From an uncultured Clostridia bacterium (GTDB lineage: Bacteria; Bacillota_A; Clostridia; Oscillospirales; Oscillospiraceae), in the NCBI GenBank assembly GCA_947307375.1, contig CAMZIX010000063.1, forward strand, positions 1-7,792: a stretch of DNA of 7,792 nucleotides, given 5' to 3'. The notes beneath the pieces are model-generated. The model was not told where the DNA came from, made no database searches, and saw only the letters and a program-made list of their open reading frames with translations. How positions within the stretch are numbered: position 1 is the first letter of the stretch; each line of letters starts with the position of its first letter. Shown here piece by piece: positions 5,701 through 7,792 of the stretch. The position numbers were made by a program, and so were the translations under genes.

Positions 5701-6774
5701 ATGGAAAAGACATTGACGATCCGGGATCTCCGTATCTCCTTCCAGGCAAGCGGCGGTACGGTGCGCGCCGTGCGCGGTGTGGATCTGGACCTTTATCAGG
5801 GGGAAACGCTCGCCATCGTGGGCGAGTCCGGCTCCGGCAAAAGCGTGACCGTCAAGGCGATCATGGGAATTGTCAGTTCCAACCAGATTGTTGAAGGCGG
5901 GACAATCCTTTATCGTTGCCGGGAGAAGGATGAATGGACGGAGCGGGATCTTCTGCGTCTGTCCCGCCGCGAGATGCGCCGGCATATCAACGGCACGCAT
6001 ATTGCCATGGTCTTTCAGGACCCGATGACCTCGCTCGACCCTACGATGACGATCGGCATGCAGCTGATGGAGGGGATGATCCAGCATCTGCACCTGTCCA
6101 GAGCGCTGGCCCGCCGCCGGGCGATCGAGCTGCTGGAGCTCGTCGGCATCCCGGAGGCAGAAAAGCGGATGCGGAACTATCCCCACCAGCTCTCCGGAGG
6201 CATGCGTCAGCGCGTGGTCATCGCCATTGCCCTCTCCTGCAGCCCGGACATTCTGATCTGCGACGAGCCGACGACGGCACTGGACGTTACGATCCAGGCC
6301 AAGATCCTGGAACTGATCCAGGAGATCCAGCGGAAAACCGGCATTTCGGTAATCTATATCACACATGATCTCGGCGTCGTGGCGAAGGTGGCGGACTATG
6401 TGGCCGTCATGTATGCCGGGCGCATTGCGGAAAAAGGCACGGTGGAGGACATCTTCTACGACCCGCGCCATCCCTATACCTGGGGTCTGCTCAGCAGCAT
6501 GCCGGACATCTCCGATGAAAGCAGCGAGAGGCTTTACACGATCCCCGGCTCGCCGCCGAGCATGGTTGACCTGCCTGCGGGCGATCCTTTCGCCCCGCGC
6601 AACGCCTATGCGCTGGAAGCGGATTTTAAGGCGGAGCCGCCGATGTTTCAAATCAGCCAGACGCATTTTGCGGCAAGCTGGCTGCTGGACGAGCGCGCGC
6701 CCAAGGTGGCGATGCCCGACTCGCTGCGCCGTCGCATCGAAAGCATGAGGGGAGGGGAAAGAACAGATGGCTGA
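5701..6774 (+). CDS. oppD: Oligopeptide ABC transporter ATP-binding protein, OppD type, with cysteine-free C-terminal domain
   Basis: This 357-residue cytoplasmic ATPase powers peptide import together with OppF. All catalytic elements are present: Walker A GESGSGKS (41-48), Q-loop Gln106 in [11 protein letters not shown], signature LSGGMRQR (164-171), Walker B ILICDEP (184-190) with catalytic Glu189, D-loop TALD (192-195) and H-loop His222. From about 245 comes the oligopeptide/dipeptide transporter C-terminal region ([11 protein letters not shown], then IPGSPPSM, 281-288). In many OppD/DppD proteins this region holds four cysteines that can bind an iron-sulfur cluster. Here the matching positions are Asp295, Asn301, Asp308 and Ser326, so no cluster is expected; similar tails occur in other Firmicutes OppD. 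The ATG at 5701 is preferred over a GTG at 5695 by ribosome-binding-site spacing. It starts 2 bases after oppC ends and overlaps oppF by 8 bases. Confidence 0.94.
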   Translation: MEKTLTIRDLRISFQASGGTVRAVRGVDLDLYQGETLAIVGESGSGKSVTVKAIMGIVSSNQIVEGGTILYRCREKDEWTERDLLRLSRREMRRHINGTHIAMVFQDPMTSLDPTMTIGMQLMEGMIQHLHLSRALARRRAIELLELVGIPEAEKRMRNYPHQLSGGMRQRVVIAIALSCSPDILICDEPTTALDVTIQAKILELIQEIQRKTGISVIYITHDLGVVAKVADYVAVMYAGRIAEKGTVEDIFYDPRHPYTWGLLSSMPDISDESSERLYTIPGSPPSMVDLPAGDPFAPRNAYALEADFKAEPPMFQISQTHFAASWLLDERAPKVAMPDSLRRRIESMRGGERTDG

Positions 6775-7690
6775 ACACCTTCTGGAAGTGGAGGGCCTGA
6801 AGCAGTACTTCCGCGTCAGCAAGAAATTCACGGTCAAGGCGGTGGACGGCGTCTCGTTCTATATCGACGAAGGGGAAACCTATGGCCTTGTGGGCGAGTC
6901 CGGTTCCGGTAAGTCGACGATCGGCCGCTCAATCATTCGTCTCTACACGCCGACCGCGGGCCGCGTTCTCTTCGAGGGCGTGGAAATCTCCGGCCATCTT
7001 GGCGCGGCGGAGACGCGGCACCTGCGCACGCGCATGCAGATGATTTTTCAGGACCCCATGGCCTGTCTCAATCCGCGCAAAAAGGTGGGAGATATTATCG
7101 CTCAAGGCCTTGATGTGCATCACCTCTATGTCAATGCTGACGAGCGGCAGGAAAAAGTCTACCGCATTATGGAGCGCATTGGACTGGACCGGGAGCACGC
7201 CAATCGCTATCCCCACCAGTTCTCCGGCGGCCAGCGCCAACGCATCGGCATCGCCCGCGCGCTGATCATGGAGCCCAAGCTCGTCATCGCAGATGAGCCG
7301 ATCTCCGCACTGGACGTCTCGATCCAGGCGCAGGTGGTCAACCTGATGAAGGACCTGCAAAAGGAGCTCGGCGCGGCCTATCTGTTCATTGCGCACGATC
7401 TGTCCATGGTCAAGTACATCTCTGACCGCATCGGCGTGCTGCATCTGGGGCATCTGGTGGAGACCGGGACGACGAAGGACATCTTCGATCGTCCGCTGCA
7501 TCCCTATACGAAGAGCTTGCTCTCTGCTGTTCCGCACCCGGACCCGCGGGTGGAGAAGCAGCGCACGGCGATCGCCTATGATTACAAAAGCTCCGGCATC
7601 GACTATACCAAGGGCAGCTATCACGCCGTCAGCGAGACACACAGCGTCCTCGCAACGGACGAGGAATTTGCCCGCTGGTCGGCACGCTGA
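6767..7690 (+). CDS. oppF: Oligopeptide ABC transporter ATP-binding protein, OppF type
   Basis: This 307-residue ATPase is the partner of OppD in the nucleotide-binding pair. It has Walker A GESGSGKS (43-50), Q-loop Gln95 in IFQDPMACLNP, signature FSGGQRQR (152-159), Walker B LVIADEP (172-178) with Glu177, D-loop SALD (180-183) and H-loop His210. HPYTKSLLSAVPHPDP is the family's typical C-terminal entry. The short tail ending in YHAVSETHSVLATDEEFARW is characteristic of OppF in Firmicutes, where a lysine- or arginine-rich segment and a 'Y.V...H.VLA..EE' pattern replace the OppD domain. The start overlaps the end of oppD by 8 bases, with AGGGGAGGGG (6748-6757) as ribosome binding site. It is the last gene of the operon; a terminator begins 16 bases after its stop. 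Both ATPases appear fully active, unlike transporters in which one site is degenerate. Confidence 0.94.
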   Translation: MAEHLLEVEGLKQYFRVSKKFTVKAVDGVSFYIDEGETYGLVGESGSGKSTIGRSIIRLYTPTAGRVLFEGVEISGHLGAAETRHLRTRMQMIFQDPMACLNPRKKVGDIIAQGLDVHHLYVNADERQEKVYRIMERIGLDREHANRYPHQFSGGQRQRIGIARALIMEPKLVIADEPISALDVSIQAQVVNLMKDLQKELGAAYLFIAHDLSMVKYISDRIGVLHLGHLVETGTTKDIFDRPLHPYTKSLLSAVPHPDPRVEKQRTAIAYDYKSSGIDYTKGSYHAVSETHSVLATDEEFARWSAR

Positions 7691-7706
7691 GGGCAAAACT
7701 GGATAG

Positions 7707-7742
7707 AAAAGAAGGCTGACGGTGCTCCGTCAGCCTTCTTTT
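7707..7742. terminator. Intrinsic terminator at the end of the opp operon, probably bidirectional
   Basis: Arms 7711-7722 and 7727-7738 pair perfectly over 12 bases around the loop TGCT. Four further A-T pairs (7707-7710 with 7739-7742) extend the stem into the tail. T residues follow on the plus strand, and the A-run before the stem gives T residues on the minus strand. It could therefore also stop leftward transcripts from a convergent gene. Confidence 0.9.
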
Positions 7743-7753
7743 GATTGTGAGGC

Positions 7754-7792
7754 TCAATAATCGAACTGCCTGTAGTAACGTCGGATCGAGAG
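7754..7792 (-). CDS. Possible 3' end of a convergent gene (partial, unidentified)
   Basis: Read leftward from the window edge, one frame gives 12 residues (LSIRRYYRQFDY) followed by a TGA stop at 7756-7754. The fragment is too short to identify or to prove. Two things favour it: the frame closes just 11 bases before a terminator that can work in both directions, and the residues look like an ordinary protein end. Another minus-strand frame stays open through the terminator, which is a less natural arrangement. Confidence 0.3.
   Translation of the reverse strand, partial: LSIRRYYRQFDY

Noticed and set aside
4604..5749. A 381-codon minus-strand open frame across oppC
   Set aside because: It is the antisense of oppC, rich in His, Gln, Gly and Asp with no family resemblance; it is a shadow of codon bias.
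5167..6837. A 556-codon open frame on the minus strand across oppC and oppD
   Set aside because: It lies wholly opposite two well-identified genes, has no recognisable domain, and its low-complexity Arg/His-rich translation is what GC-rich coding sequence gives on the opposite strand.
1..7792. CRISPR arrays, insertion sequences, tRNA or rRNA genes, phage or defence genes
   Set aside because: I saw no repeat-spacer pattern, terminal inverted repeats with a transposase, RNA gene motifs or defence domains; all coding capacity is explained by regulators and the transporter.

Overview
This window is an oligopeptide (Opp/App-type) ABC transporter operon with two transcription-factor genes upstream. 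The likely host is a GC-rich, low-redundancy Firmicute of the class Clostridia, plausibly an Oscillospiraceae-like gut anaerobe. That is an inference from several things: AAGGAG-type ribosome binding sites, TTG starts on both regulators, a lipoprotein (Cys20) rather than periplasmic OppA, TTGACA/TATAAT-like promoters with an extended -10, and the Firmicutes-type OppD and OppF C-terminal tails. No species can be named from the sequence alone.

Layout, left to right. Positions 14-43 hold a promoter. It drives two tandem but dissimilar GntR/HutC-type regulators (winged helix plus UTRA ligand domain) at 82-810 and 854-1588, both starting with TTG. A strong intrinsic terminator with a UUCG loop (1615-1654) closes this unit. 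The 350-base gap 1589-1938 carries no convincing gene. It holds that terminator, an AT-rich stretch with an inverted repeat, an operator-like palindrome (1762-1778), matched half-sites (1670-1678 and 1825-1833), a near-consensus promoter (1838-1866), and a leader with a hairpin in front of the oppA ribosome binding site.

Then come oppA (1939-3633), a 14-bp GC-rich hairpin without a T-tract (3662-3699), oppB (3717-4658), oppC (4655-5698), oppD (5701-6774) and oppF (6767-7690). The last four genes overlap or nearly touch, so they should be translated as a block. A second intrinsic terminator (7707-7742) ends the operon. The last 39 bases may be the 3' end of a convergent minus-strand gene.

How they work together: the lipoprotein OppA captures peptides outside the membrane and delivers them to the OppB-OppC channel, and OppD and OppF hydrolyse ATP to drive import. 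Both ATPases keep all their catalytic motifs, and all five genes look intact. The hairpin between oppA and oppB fits the usual need for more binding protein than membrane components. The upstream UTRA regulators are the obvious candidates to control the transporter, but this is only inferred from position. I see no new system here: the gene content is conventional, and the points worth a second look are regulatory DNA and RNA structures and the cysteine-free OppD tail.
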